Shown here: in pieces, positions 44,612 to 55,665 of the stretch | Numbering within the stretch: position 1 is the first letter of the stretch | Layout: every line of letters begins with the position of its first letter | Assembly (NCBI RefSeq): GCF_023278565.1 | Contig: NC_064672.1 | Location: 2,356,001 to 2,420,000 of the forward strand | DNA length: 64,000 nt | Direction of reading: 5' to 3' | From: Colletotrichum lupini | Lineage: Eukaryota; Ascomycota; Sordariomycetes; Glomerellales; Glomerellaceae | Notes under the pieces: generated by a model | Databases searched by the model: none | What the model saw: only the letters and a program-made list of their open reading frames with translations | What the model was told of the DNA's origin: nothing | Program-made: the position numbers and the translations under genes

Positions 44612-46387
44612 GTTCGTCTATCTCTTTCGCTCACTCTTTTGCCTCTGTGCTGTTTTGAGTGATGTGAAATGCCATGTATCCTGAGTTTTTCTTCAACCGT
44701 AAGCCCTCCGATAGCACTTTTTCGAAGAATGGTGCCTGATTCGTGTAAGTCGCCAGGTGTCTTCAACGCTGCTTTGCCCCTGATGAGGTGAGACGGACGA
44801 AATCGTTATATATCTCTCCAGCGAAAAAAATGATATGACGCAAAATCGCGGACCAAAAACTGTGAGTCCGTACAGTCACTCTGACAAACGATAAGAAAGA
44901 AAACCAAACACAATCACGGAGGGCGGGTAAGTTCCATCACAAGTGAGAAAACCTCAAGCCATCTCCGATGAGTCTTACAAGGTGGTGAGAGAGTTCTTTT
45001 TGCACCACTCAGAAAGCCCCCGCGTGATTGCCCCTCCAATGGAAATGACATGATTGTGACAAAATCACCAGATCTGTGTGTTTTCTTCCCCCGTAACGTG
45101 GGTCAACTTTCTGACGAGACCTGGCAACGCCATTTGCGACGACACCGTAAAAATCGTAACGCGCTTTTGGGTGAACAGATGGACTGCTTGGTATTCTTTG
45201 CTCAAACATGCCTACCATCTGATCAACACAAATTTGAACACCTTGACGAGAACCTCACTTTTTACCCCAAGAGGGTCGGTCCCCTCATCTTTCGCTGCTC
45301 CATGGGAAATCAATACATAGTTGCTAGTTTGAGTGGAACCCCTCAGACTCGGAAAGATGGTTGATAGAAACGGTGGATCAATACACATGAGCATGCTCTA
45401 CTATGCTTTGACCAAAAACAGATTCCAAAGGCCGTCATGGTAAAAAGAAGGCGGTTCATATCGCATCAATCGCAGTTACCAAATACCTCACCCTGGCCTG
45501 GATAAGTCCGAGTGATTCAAACATAACCGACATCACAATCAAGTCAAGTCAACTCTCTGTCAAGAATCTGGGTATGCATATTTCCTTTCCGATGAGAGAC
45601 TAGGTATTTGTAAGATGGAGGAAAATAAAAGCGACAGCAACGACGACGCCGACAAAACACCACCCTCCGCCACCGTAGGATAGAACAAAAAAAGCTTTCC
45701 GCCAGGAAAAAAATTCCACAAAACTTCTTTTTTTTTGGAAACCCATCTTTCCCCCAACTCATTCCTTGCCAACACAAAAAGGAAACAATAAGTAGCTTGA
45801 AGACGTGATCGAGACCCCGACGGGCAAATCAGACAATACGAGGCGGCCCGAGGGATAAACAACATGAAACAGTGAGCCCGAGCTAGACAGTAGCCGAGCG
45901 TGATATCGTACAGGTAGGGGGAGGAATATGGACAAGCTTTGTTGTCTCGATTAGCCTCTGCGTATCTCGATTGCTGGGCAACAACTTGCTACCGTTGCAC
46001 CGTTGCTCCGTATGGAGGGGTTCAGGGGTCTCCTTTGACCCAAGGCATCACCATTTGCGCTGCAGACAGTTGGTGAAGTCTCGTCCCGAGGTTGTGCAGA
46101 AACTTGCCTGCCCTTCCAGGTGGGCTTGGTCGAGAGTGAAGGGAGGCCTAGATGCCAAACGAGATCGACATAGGATATGTGGTGGATTGAGCTTCCAGCC
46201 AACACCGAACGTCCAAAATGCTTGCCAAACACCCGCATATGAACAGCTCTGAGATCCCAGAGCCAGAAAGCCAAGCACTAAGACGCCGCCATGCTGCATA
46301 ATGATGACATAAAAAAGGCATTACTGAGCCTGCGTAGCCAGACTCGTATTAGAGCATAACCTGAATGTCCAAAGACATCCCTCCAGC
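44612..46387. other. Intergenic region of 1.8 kb
   Basis: It lies between the start of the metallophosphoesterase and the 3' end of the LDB1-like gene. No gene, RNA or repeat was recognised. It holds the metallophosphoesterase promoter and the 3' UTR of the neighbour. Confidence 0.4.
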
Positions 46388-48936
46388 TTACGCCGGGTTG
46401 CCCTTCATTCTCTTTGCCATCCGCGGCGTAGGCGGCTTGCCCTTGTTCTGGACTCCATTGACCTGAGGACCACCCGGGGTAGGTGCCTGGGAGCCGTCCT
46501 CCTCCATCTTCACGCCGGATGGGCGTCTTCGCTTGTTGGAAGCTGGAGACGTGTTTGCACTAGGTCCGCTGGAGCTGGTGCCTTGCTGGCTCTGTTGCAT
46601 CTGCATGCCGGGTGCCTGCATGTGGCCTTGCGCAGGGCTTCCAGTGACATGAGGCGAGCCAGGAAGCTGCATGTGCGGCTGAGCCGGGCTCGCACCCATT
46701 GGGAACTGACCGAAGCTGGGTGTCCTGGGAGCTTGGGGCATGGGCTGACCGTTCATGACTTGCGGCTGGGCGTTGATCTGGCCGACGTACTGCTCAAGAG
46801 CAGCGTAGGGGCCGAGGTTAGGGTGGTTGTGGTAGAAGGCGAAAAGGGGGTTCATTTGGCCGATCACTTCAGCAATCTGCATGTCATCTTTAGTGCCGGA
46901 GATCCACATGCATGCGCGGGCGAGCTGTCACATACCTCGAGGAACTGGAACACAGCTTCGGTAACCCCCATACCCCTCTTGACCGCCGACTCCGGAAGAT
47001 CCACCAGTGCTTCTGGCGGAGGATTTTGCGGGGACTTCATCATACGAGCCTTGCCCTTCTTGCTCATTTCTGGGGAGGTCTTGGTGTCAGGGGAGTTGAC
47101 CTTGTGCCACTCCTTCACCCAGTTATGCACGGGCTTCGCAGCTTCGATAGCGGCCTTTCTAGAAATGTATTCTTCGTGGTTGGTTGTCAAGAATTCAAAG
47201 AGTTCAATCTTTTGCTCCGCATCAAAGTGGGCTCTGACGGTGCCCGTAGCGACAAGCTGCGCGCAAGATTAGAAGCTGTATCTGTCCTCGGCAATAGAAG
47301 CTTTTAACTTACGTGCGAACCGCTATCGTACCAGTAGACCAAACTGGACTTCGTGTTCTCAATCCAGTGGCCGTCGCCGGGGAGTGGTCGATCCGTCGTC
47401 CCCTTTTCCATGATCAACTGCATGTTCTTGACACCGCTGTCGAAGTGCGTGTGGAAGTATCGAGGAAGTGCGGGGTAGGTAATCTCGTATTGCTTGTCTG
47501 CCTGGTCTTCGACGTCGGTGATGTGTACAGAGTGTCGGAACACGCCCTTGGTGGAGAAGAATTGATTGACGAAGCTATTCCAGTAGGACAGGTCGTCTTT
47601 GCCCTTGGGGCCCTGAACTTTTTGTTAGTGAGCTGTGACTAAGTGCTGTCTTCAGTTTCAACTTACGGGGAAGCCGCTCAAATGTTCGCTAAACTGCATT
47701 AACTTGAGTAGGCAGTGTCCCTTCATTCCTTCCCTCCTTTGTTGTTGAGAAAGAGCCATGCTGTTGGCAACGGCAGCCTGGGCCGCAGCCTGCTGCGCGG
47801 GGTTCATTTGTTGCGGTCCAGGTTGGGGAGCCATTTGAGGAGGACCCTGCGGTTGAGCTTGAGGCTGAGGGGGCTGCGGTTGCTGGTTCGGTGCCGGGCC
47901 CGGAGTTTGAGACGGCGTGGGCTGTCCTGCAGATTGAGGATTGACGGGTTGCGCGGGCTGCTGCTGTGGTGTCTGATGCGGTGTCTGCTGGGGTTGCGGT
48001 TGAGGCTGCTGCGGTCCGCCTTGGGGTTGCTGGCCCTGTTGCTGCTGCTGTTGCGCTTGCTGCTGGGCCTGTTGCTGAGCTTGTTGCTGAGCCTGCTGTT
48101 GCTGAGCCTGCTGCTGGGCCTGTTGCTGCTGGGCTTGCTGCTGTTGCATTGCCATCTGGGCCTGTTGGAGGTTTTGCATGTGCTGAGGGTTCATCTGTAC
48201 CGGCTGGCCGGGCTGTTGTTGGCCCTGTTGCATCTGTTGATTCTGTTGAGCGACGGCTTGCTGCTGGAGAGCGATCTGCTGAGCGAGCATCGCCTGTGCC
48301 TGGGGGTTGTGTTGCTGCTATATCCTATCGTAAGTAACGTGAATAGCAAGTTGGATATGCGATACTTACCGGCCGCATGCCCTGCCTCATAGCCGCGATC
48401 TGAGCTGCGTTCATCGGGTTCATTGGCATTCCCATCGGCATACCATTGACGCCCGCCATATTCGCGTTGAAGGCCTGCTGGGCCATGAGCGCTTGCCGCG
48501 CCTGTTGCTGCTGCTGGAACAAGCGCTGCTGTGCCATCTGGGTGGCGTGCGCCATCGCCGCTGGAGTTTGGACTACGCGACTCGGTCAGTAAGGAAGCAA
48601 ATAGACAAGACACCGAGGCGAGGCGCGTGGGCTCAACATACAGTTACCAAACTGATTTTGCTGGAACATTTGGTTTTGGGCAGGATTGAGATGCTGCAGA
48701 GCGTGAGCGTTCGGACCTCCAGCACCCGGCGGCATGCCGCCCATCAACTGATTTGGATTAACCTGACCACCAGGCCCTGATACTGCCATGTGCATCTGGT
48801 GAGGCATTCCTCCGCCCGGGCCTTGCTGCCCTGGGTTGTGAGGCATACCCTGGGCCATGGGGTGCCCGGGTACACCTGGATGCTGTTGCATGCCGGCAGG
48901 ATGGCCTGCAAAAGACGGTCCCATACTCGTCATCAT
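46388..48936 (-). CDS. LIM-domain-binding (LDB1/PtaB/Mfg1-like) transcriptional co-regulator
   Basis: Nuclear adaptor that in other fungi works with Flo8/Som1-type factors to control adhesion, conidiation and filamentous growth. Six exons (48936-48642, 48572-48370, 48317-47667, 47612-47313, 47256-46936, 46876-46388) join in frame to about 752 residues. Residues 1-165 are Met/Gly/Pro/Gln-rich. Residues about 167-340 form a polyglutamine region with many QQQA units. A conserved LIM-binding domain follows (MKGHCLLKLMQFSEHLSGF, YWNSFVNQFFSTKGVFRHSV, EITYPALPRYFHTHFDSGVKNMQL, VRAHFDAEQKIELFEFLTTNHEEYI). The C-terminus is a disordered tail with a basic nuclear signal (NKRRRPSG). The ATG at 48936 is the first of the two adjacent ATGs; the frame continues upstream without ATG. 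The long region upstream suggests a long leader. Confidence 0.9.
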
Positions 48937-51092
48937 GTCTCCGGCGTGTCGATGATCCACAGCGTGGATATCGACGTGTCTATCCTCCGTACTATCTCAT
49001 GCGCCAACGTGCAAAGGTGGTCTATCTCGACGGCAAATCGGTAATCGGGGCCGCAAAGGTACGAAGGATTGGGGCGGCTGGAGTTGCGGAGATGGGCGCG
49101 ACGCGGCAGCGATGGAGTCGTGATTTGCAAGACGCGGGAAGTGGTGTCAATCGTGTGGTGCGGGTGCGGGCGGGCTCGACTAGCGTTATCGATTGCGATA
49201 GGAGTCGTTTAATGCAAACGGTCGGGTCAACAGGTGAAGAGGGACCGAGAAGGCATCGATGATCGGCGTGACGACAACGGTGGGTGGGCGATATTGTGAT
49301 AAGGAGGTCGGGATGCGACGACAAACAACGAAAGAAGTGGAAGTGAGATGTAGGGGAGGTGAGATGGCGGGTGGGTATGTGCCCTGCGACCAAAGGAGAG
49401 CCCGACTGAGTGACGGGGTAGAAAGTTGGCGTCGGCAAAGACGTGGGCGACTAGAGAAGGGAAAATGCGTTGGTTGTCTAAGGTAATCTCGAAAGGATGG
49501 ATACGACGGACGCAAAGACGTGTCGACGTTTCGCGCGATAGCGAAAGCGAGCGGAAACAGATGTGGGAATCTCGTGAGAGTGGACGACGAATGCTTCAAT
49601 CGACCGGTGTCGATGACATTCGGAGAGCGGGTTGGTTCGAGATGCCCAATTTTTATTGCACAAGTCGAGCGCAACGAACAAGCCTTTTCCGCGCCGCCTT
49701 GCCTTGCCAGGAAAGCGGGAAGGAGAGAGGGAGAGAAAGATTTGGGGTTTTTTTTTTTGGAGGTGGGTGAGTGGTACGGTGCGGTGCTGGCAGGCTGGCT
49801 AAAGAAGAACGGACGCAGAGACGACGCAACCAAAGGGAACTGGTCTGGGAGAGAGAGTCTCTGGCTGGGCGTGCTGAGCTCTGGCTCTTTTGCAAGCGGG
49901 CAGCGGAAACCCAAGTGATTTGCTTTGGAGGTTGGCTGTTTGGGGGGTGTTTGCAATTAAGCAGTACTACGGAACGAGATGAGTGTCCGGAGCCCCGGTA
50001 GACTGGAACAAATTATAAAAAAAAGAGGCTTCAGCCAGGGGTGTTTGAGGAGGAGTAGGACCAAGTGGTGTCGTAGAAATGGGAGGTTGTATGCGTACTC
50101 CGTAGAAAGGTTGAAAGGCGAGGCTTCAACTTGTGGCCAAATCCAAGCCCAGAGGCCGATCAAGAGACAGCAATGGAAGCAGCGAGAGAGAAGGGACGGT
50201 AAGGTAAGGTAGGCAACGAGGCAAGGTACAAGGCATAAGGCATGAAATGGCGGGATAAGGATCGAGGTCGAGCGAGAAAGAGAGAGGGCCCTGGGGAACG
50301 GGAACAGAGTAGGGACAGAGAAGCGTGAGGTGGGCGGGCGACCATGCCAGAATGTCGGGCTGCTGCTGCTCTATGCTCCCATCGGCTTCGGGAGAGTGGG
50401 TCTAATCGTTTTGTAGGATACGCTATGTGACAATACGACATGTAGAAACATGGATATGCCGGAATGGGGTGGCGGGAAGCTCCAGAAAAATGCGGGACAT
50501 GCCTTTATCAAGAAGAGCGGGAGGGCTGCGATCAGCACTTTTATGCAACAAGGCAAGCTTCTTCAGCAATATCCACCCAGGGGTCAGGCAGTGTAGCAGA
50601 ATTGACCAGCACAGCAAAAGCACACCTCATTGCTCAGCGCACGCAGGAGAGTCCGGGCCGGATACCTTACCTCCAAGTCTCTTTTTGCTACCATCCTCTC
50701 ACTAGGTGCTCCGTGTCGTCCTTTCAATCTTCCTCGCTCGACCACATCCCGAAATTCCGCTGCAATGGCCTCCACGGCAGCAACATGACAAATGTGCGAA
50801 AATGATAGCGCCGGAATCGCGTAGAGCTGCCCGTCCTCCGCCTGGCTTTTGCGTTCGCCAATGGCCACCACGTGTCCACCGAACCACCCGGTCGCTTTTA
50901 CTTGCTCGACCCCATCACACACGTACCGGAGCACGGGGAAGAGAGAGGTGTTAGAGGTCATCTCACTCGCGGCCCCCCCCCCCCATACCTCGTCTGGTGA
51001 CATGAACCTTGAGAAAGGGTCCAATGAGCTCAATTCAAATCCTTCTATGGCGGGGATCGGGCACTACGGCGAATACCTCCGAGCTCCAAGGT

Positions 51093-51098
51093 CACGTG
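51093..51098. promoter_or_regulatory. CACGTG E-box/G-box, upstream copy
   Basis: TCACGTG, the site bound by bHLH factors of the Cbf1/Pho4 type, about 210 bp upstream of the TATA box of the snoRNA host transcript. A second copy lies at 51175-51180. Function is inferred. Confidence 0.45.
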
Positions 51099-51174
51099 GT
51101 GCACAGCGACTCTAGCTTTCCCCCAATCCCCACCAAAACTTTTTTCGGACCCGACCAGAGATCCAAGCTTGAGT

Positions 51175-51180
51175 CACGTG
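51175..51180. promoter_or_regulatory. CACGTG E-box/G-box, downstream copy
   Basis: The second TCACGTG, about 125 bp upstream of the TATA-like box. The pairing of two identical sites suggests a genuine promoter element. Confidence 0.45.
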
Positions 51181-51305
51181 AATTAGACGTGAAGTGGAAG
51201 TGGATCCATTCGTCCAAAGGGTCGGGTGTCCGCCCGCCAGGGGAAGGAAAGAGAAAGAAAAATCTTTGAGGCTGTGTCTCCACTATTTCCTTCGTGAGCC
51301 TCATC

Positions 51306-51312
51306 TATAAAA
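51306..51312 (+). promoter_or_regulatory. TATA box of the snoRNA host transcript
   Basis: TATAAAA followed by pyrimidine-rich sequence, some 200 bp upstream of the first good donor site (51513). Confidence 0.5.
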
Positions 51313-51560
51313 TCTCTTCTCCTGCACGTCAATCCGTGACTTCTCACCAACTCTGGGCAACCAACTTCTTTCTCACGCCACACTCTCGTATCGACAGCCA
51401 GGACCGCACTCACGCTGCATTCAGAGATCGCAAGCTTCATTTCAAGCTTTGCAATTGATTGCTTTCTGCGCGCGCGTTTTCTCTGGCTGTCGCTGCGACG
51501 GCCTACAGACAGGTAAGCATCATATCTTTTTCTTCACACGGCTCTCGCATCTCTCTCCGA

Positions 51561-51677
51561 ATGATGACATTCAAGAAACATTGTCTTCTTTTCCCAACCG
51601 AATCGACCATGAAGAAACCTAGTCTGTTCGGGTTCCCCTCGAAAGGAACCTGTTACTTGCCAGTATATTCTGTCTGA
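51561..51677 (+). ncRNA. Candidate C/D-box snoRNA in intron 1 of the host transcript
   Basis: The intron 51513-51701 contains ATGATGA (C box) at 51561 and CTGA (D box) at 51674, spaced about 110 nt. There is an internal C'-like ATGAAGA and a GGTTCC/GGAACC hairpin. The position inside an intron of the same transcript as U14 supports it. The sequence upstream of the D box (AGTATATTCTGT) did not match an rRNA target I could recall, and a terminal stem is weak. Confidence 0.4.
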
Positions 51678-51888
51678 CACATCATCTTCACTCTTCATCA
51701 GCACTGGCATCTCTTGCCCTCAAGAGCAAACCTCGCTGACAAGTGTGATAGTAGGGACACGACGCACACTGCTACACCTCTCCGCTCTCTCATCACTAAC
51801 CCCTCCAGCATCTCATTCATCACCCTCGAGCCACAAGGTTAGTACTTTATATTTCTCCTCTACACATCGACGCAACAACTCCACACCA

Positions 51889-52017
51889 CATCATGATGAA
51901 ATTTCCACTTGTTCGCAGTTTTCACTCGAGTCGCGGCCTGAGCCTTGGCGGGAACGCTTGCAAAAGCGTTTCTTAAGCGACGTATGAGGGCTAACACTTC
52001 CTTGGATGTCTGATTTT
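51889..52017 (+). ncRNA. snR128: U14 C/D-box small nucleolar RNA
   Basis: U14 is needed for 18S rRNA processing and guides a 2'-O-methylation. The C box ATGATGA is at 51893-51899 and the D box CTGA at 52010-52013. Just after the C box is TTCGCAGTTT, the conserved domain A that pairs with the 5' part of 18S rRNA. Directly before the D box is CTTCCTTGGATGT, which pairs over 13 bases with the 18S stretch ACATCCAAGGAAG. The fifth base upstream of the D box pairs with a C, corresponding to the known yeast Cm414 target. Short terminal stem ATC/GAT. It lies within the 252-bp intron 51838-52089. Ends are approximate. Confidence 0.93.
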
Positions 52018-52190
52018 TTTTTATCACAAAAACATTGTTTTTCAACGAACTTGACCTTTGCTCGACGGCAAGCTAACGGGATTTTCAAGAATAGGACGCT
52101 TCTATGGTATCTTACGTTGCTCAGACCGCGCGTCCTTCTGGACGCGCTGCAAACAGCTATTAATAAGAATAAAATCTTCATTCATCTTTG

Positions 52191-53055
52191 TAAACCATAT
52201 CGTTTCTGCCTCGCTCGCTGTGATCCGTGAATATGACGTGTGCCGGATACTCGCAATGCATCCGGATCTTGTGGTTAAGGGGAAAATAACGTGGTAAATC
52301 CACACGCGATATCCCAAACTCGCAATCGTCGCTATGTTCCAATCACGGTCCAACACGGGATTGTAGTGAACGTGTAGGACCGGTGATGTATCTATGGCCC
52401 CTTGCCGGGTGTTTACGATGAAATATTAAACCTCCAAGTCTGATGGGCATAACATCACCAAGTAAAATTGATCAACCACACACGGAGCCTCCGACCTGAA
52501 TGTCCAAAAGGAAAAATCACCGACAACTCAAGCCATAAGCGTCTGGCGTCAGGCAAGGTAGGTAGTGTCAAGCACGCAGGCTCCAATAAAAGAGATGCCG
52601 TCAAAAGAGATGCCAAAATGACATCTTCAGTTGCGACATCAATCACGTCACCGAACCAGGCAGGCAGGTACAAAGCATCCCAAAATACCACACACACCAT
52701 AACTACCAGAATCGACATCATTGTCTCTCTTGAATTGATAACTTTTTGCTTCCCTCTGCCATGCCTCGGACAAACAACAACGACAAGAGCAACCTCCGCG
52801 TCCCTTCCACAAGAGTACTATTCCCAAAATGCTGCAGCCCAACCCCACTGAAACAAACGCCATCACGGAGGCCGTAGCCATGCACCGCGTTATTCACGTT
52901 GCCCAAAAAGAACGTTCTAAAATCCGACCTGCACCCAAAACTGATCCCAATAGTAAACGCCTCCCCCCCTTTGCAGCAGGTGAACGATCGGGGGGAAAAA
53001 GCACCAAAGCCAAAGCCGTCCCATCACAGCACATCCCCATGAACCGACCGCCCCC
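52191..53055. other. Intergenic region between snoRNA host and HbrB gene
   Basis: About 860 bp holding the 3' ends of both neighbours. A short direct repeat (AAAAGAGATGCC twice near 52588-52615) is the only structure noted. Confidence 0.4.
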
Positions 53056-55665
53056 TTAGACGACGCGCAACCCTTCCCTAATAGACTCGGGTATCTCCCT
53101 TCGTCTGCCGCCCACGATACCTCTCCTGTTCCTGCCCGTCCGACCCCTACCAAGCCAATTCAGCTTGAGCAGCCGGCACAGCTCCTCCATCCTTCTGTTT
53201 CCCTCCTCGCTGCCGTCGCCCGTCGCGCCCCCGATGCTGGCGAGGATGCTCATGCACTGCAACATGCGTCCCACCATCTCGGTGACCTGCTTAGAGTCCT
53301 CGACGTTCTGCTCTCGCGTAAACGGGCGCATCTGGCCGTCGCTCCCGGCGCTGGCGTAGCTGACGTTGCTAATGGCACGGCTGCGTCCGCCGCCTCCTGC
53401 GCTTCCGTCGCCCAGGAGCGTCGTCGCGTTCGAGTTATAGCTCGCCACGGACGGATCGAGGCTCATAGCTGTGCCGGGTCGCATCATGCTGATTGCATCC
53501 GCGGGACTTGAAGAAAGCGCCGGATCTGGTAGCGGAGATGCGAGGGCTAAAGATGCGAACGAGGACGGGAGAAATTCGAGAGAAAGCCGAGAGAAGATGG
53601 CCTTGAGAGAGTCGTAGCGGGGTAGGATGACAATATCACGGTAGGCCGTAAGTACGATACGACGCACATCTAGCACTGCCGATGCGGGACTGACGTATGG
53701 GCCGCTATCGGAGGACTGTGACTTGACGCCGCCCCAGAATTGACGGGCTTGGTCCGGGTTCATGAGAACGCCACAGCCAGAGAACTCGAGGTCCAAGGGT
53801 AAAAAGACGGCCTGCATGTAAGGCAGAATCGAGGTGTAGGTGATGAGCCACATCTCGACGAGAGCCGGAATGACTTTGTCTTCCTGCGTGCGCCGGAGAG
53901 TGTGGTCCAGGGAGGCGAAGCCGGTCGACAAGAGCTCGCGCAAATCCTCGAGAATGATGTTGGGCGACATGCGTTGGATGCAGTATTGAATGTGCAACGT
54001 CACCAGCCTATTGAAATCCTCCACCGGCTGTCGCAGATCTTCGCCTTCAAAAATGACGAGCATCTTGGCTTTCAGATACGGCCAGGCATCGTCGAGCGCC
54101 ATGCTGTTGAGGCCGTATTTGCCTGCGTCAATGGGTTCAGATAGATACGACGACTGATGCGTCAATGTCGGCAGGCTGCTTGGACCTGGCCATTCCGACG
54201 GGAGAGAACTGGACTCGACGCCGAGGTTGCTGCTCTCTTTTTCAGTCTTTTTGTCCCTTCGTCCCTTGCCAAACGACGTTGCAGTCGGGGCCGGACTAGG
54301 GGGTAAGTTGAAACTGTACAAACTCGAGGGGGCGCTGGGGTCTGTCGGTTTCGAATTGCTCGATGCGGAAGACAGCGGAAGATGGTAGTCATCCTTGAGC
54401 TTGTGCTTTTGCCGCGACAAAAAGTGATGCTTCTTTTCCTTTTCCTTGCCTTCCTTCTCCATGGTGGGCGTCTCGGGCACTGCTCTGATGGTTGCGGACG
54501 ATGCGTTGTTGAGATTATATATAGATTGGCCGCTGGTATCGATGAGACTACTCGTGCTGAAATTCCCGCGTTGTAATGATGCGAGCGCACTGCCGATCTT
54601 GCTTGGACTAGGGAGCGGTTTGTCTTTAGGGTCGCCCTTGGTGCCGATCTTGACCGGACGGGAGAAGAGCTTGACCTTTGATTTTTCTGGCTTCACCGGC
54701 TTCGGATCTGGAATAAGTTGCGGCGTAGGATTGATAGGACTGTGCTGTTGCTGCTGCTGCTGATGCTGCGACTGGGGCAAGCCAGGCGATGTCTGCCCCG
54801 ATCGCGGGAACGCTGCGTTGGCTGCCGTGGTCGCGGCGGCGGAATGGCTTCCAAGTAGGCCGTTGTGGTATCCCTGAGTTCCAAAGCCGCTCTCTCGTGG
54901 ACCGCTTGCCTCGGTCAGGCTTAGCATAGGCGGGCTGAGTGGGCCCTTTCCGCTGCTCCCCCTCCTTGCGCTCTCGGCGTCTCCGTTGGCCGGGTTCGGG
55001 ACGGTCTGTGATCGCTGTCGAGCGTGCTGGAGCTGTTGGTGCTGCTGGTGCTGCTGAGTGTTCTGATGTTGAAAGGCTGCCTGCGCGGCGATGTGGCTCG
55101 CGGAGAGGGCAGGGCTCGGGTGCTGTTGCTGGTGCTGATGCTGATGTGTTGAAGATGAGTTGGCAGATGGGTGTGACATGCCCACCTGAGACAGGTTCGA
55201 GAGGCTCGTCGAGGGCAGCGTTGAGTCGAACAGGCCGGGCGTCTGGCTGTGCTTCCTCGAGTGTCCCTTGGTCAGAGGGCTCGCGGTGCGGGCAGCAGCA
55301 GCAGCGCTCACACTCCCGCTCAGTTCGCTTCCTCCTCCCGAGATAGGGCCTACTGGACCTCCGGGCGTGGTTCCCGACCGGTGAGCAGTCGGGCGCGAGA
55401 AGTTTTGCAGGCTGGCGGTGCTCGAGTTGGCCTGGGCGGTAAACTGAGCATAGATCGGGGTACTGGTGGAAGGGGCGGCAGGCGCGCTCGGAGCGTGAGA
55501 TCGGGGCTTGACGAAGTGAATGGCGAGGTTCTCTTCGCTCGATGACGACTCGGCGCGGGCGGGCGGTCGTGAACGTTGCGGGTGCGGTGCGGTGGAAGCT
55601 GTCGAGCCCGGCAGAGGGCTGAAGCTGCCCGGCGCTCGGGGCGGCGGGGGTCGTGCTGGTTGCAT
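53056..55665 (-). CDS. HbrB/Bit61-like TORC2 complex subunit
   Basis: Likely component of TOR complex 2, which controls polarity and sphingolipid signalling at the plasma membrane; the Aspergillus hbrB mutant shows hyperbranching. An intronless frame of 869 residues. The first 500 residues are disordered, rich in Ser/Pro/Gln/His with poly-Q and poly-H stretches and a basic patch (EKSKVKLFSRPVKIG). The HbrB domain lies at about residues 515-740: ALDDAWPYLKAKMLVIFEGEDLRQPVEDFNRLVTLHI, ILEDLRELLSTGFASLDHTL, EMWLITYTSILPYMQAVFLPLDLEF and VRRIVLTAYRDIVILPRYD. A Ser-rich loop and a conserved-looking EMVGRMLQCMSILAS helix end the protein. The first ATG of the frame is used. It is divergent from GON7. 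Confidence 0.92.
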   Translation of the reverse strand: MQPARPPPPRAPGSFSPLPGSTASTAPHPQRSRPPARAESSSSEENLAIHFVKPRSHAPSAPAAPSTSTPIYAQFTAQANSSTASLQNFSRPTAHRSGTTPGGPVGPISGGGSELSGSVSAAAAARTASPLTKGHSRKHSQTPGLFDSTLPSTSLSNLSQVGMSHPSANSSSTHQHQHQQQHPSPALSASHIAAQAAFQHQNTQQHQQHQQLQHARQRSQTVPNPANGDAESARRGSSGKGPLSPPMLSLTEASGPRESGFGTQGYHNGLLGSHSAAATTAANAAFPRSGQTSPGLPQSQHQQQQQQHSPINPTPQLIPDPKPVKPEKSKVKLFSRPVKIGTKGDPKDKPLPSPSKIGSALASLQRGNFSTSSLIDTSGQSIYNLNNASSATIRAVPETPTMEKEGKEKEKKHHFLSRQKHKLKDDYHLPLSSASSNSKPTDPSAPSSLYSFNLPPSPAPTATSFGKGRRDKKTEKESSNLGVESSSLPSEWPGPSSLPTLTHQSSYLSEPIDAGKYGLNSMALDDAWPYLKAKMLVIFEGEDLRQPVEDFNRLVTLHIQYCIQRMSPNIILEDLRELLSTGFASLDHTLRRTQEDKVIPALVEMWLITYTSILPYMQAVFLPLDLEFSGCGVLMNPDQARQFWGGVKSQSSDSGPYVSPASAVLDVRRIVLTAYRDIVILPRYDSLKAIFSRLSLEFLPSSFASLALASPLPDPALSSSPADAISMMRPGTAMSLDPSVASYNSNATTLLGDGSAGGGGRSRAISNVSYASAGSDGQMRPFTREQNVEDSKQVTEMVGRMLQCMSILASIGGATGDGSEEGNRRMEELCRLLKLNWLGRGRTGRNRRGIVGGRRREIPESIREGLRVV

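Larger units (their letters stand above)
48937..51300. other. Long upstream region of the LDB1-like gene
   Basis: About 2.4 kb. The minus strand contains a 256-codon open stretch (49956-49186), rich in Ser, Pro and Leu with no domain, best explained as leader sequence. Poly-T/poly-C tracts occur. The right end should contain the promoter of the snoRNA host transcript with two CACGTG sites. Confidence 0.45.
51340..52190 (+). ncRNA. Spliced non-coding snoRNA host transcript (inferred)
   Basis: No conserved protein frame is present, but consecutive splice signals are. Intron 1 runs from GTAAGC at 51513 to CAG at 51701. A branch/acceptor pair (CACTAACCCCTCCAG) ends near 51808. A further intron runs from GTTAGT at 51838 to AAG at 52089, with a CTAAC branch point at 52073. 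An AATAAAA-type signal follows near 52168. The last intron contains U14 and the first contains a C/D-box-like RNA candidate. Such non-coding host genes releasing snoRNAs from introns are known from filamentous fungi. The transcript ends are estimates. Confidence 0.6.

Noticed and set aside
49186..49956. 256-codon minus-strand frame upstream of the LDB1-like gene
   Set aside because: Low-complexity Ser/Pro/Leu translation of a pyrimidine-rich leader, with no similarity to a domain. Kept only as a note in the intergenic entry.
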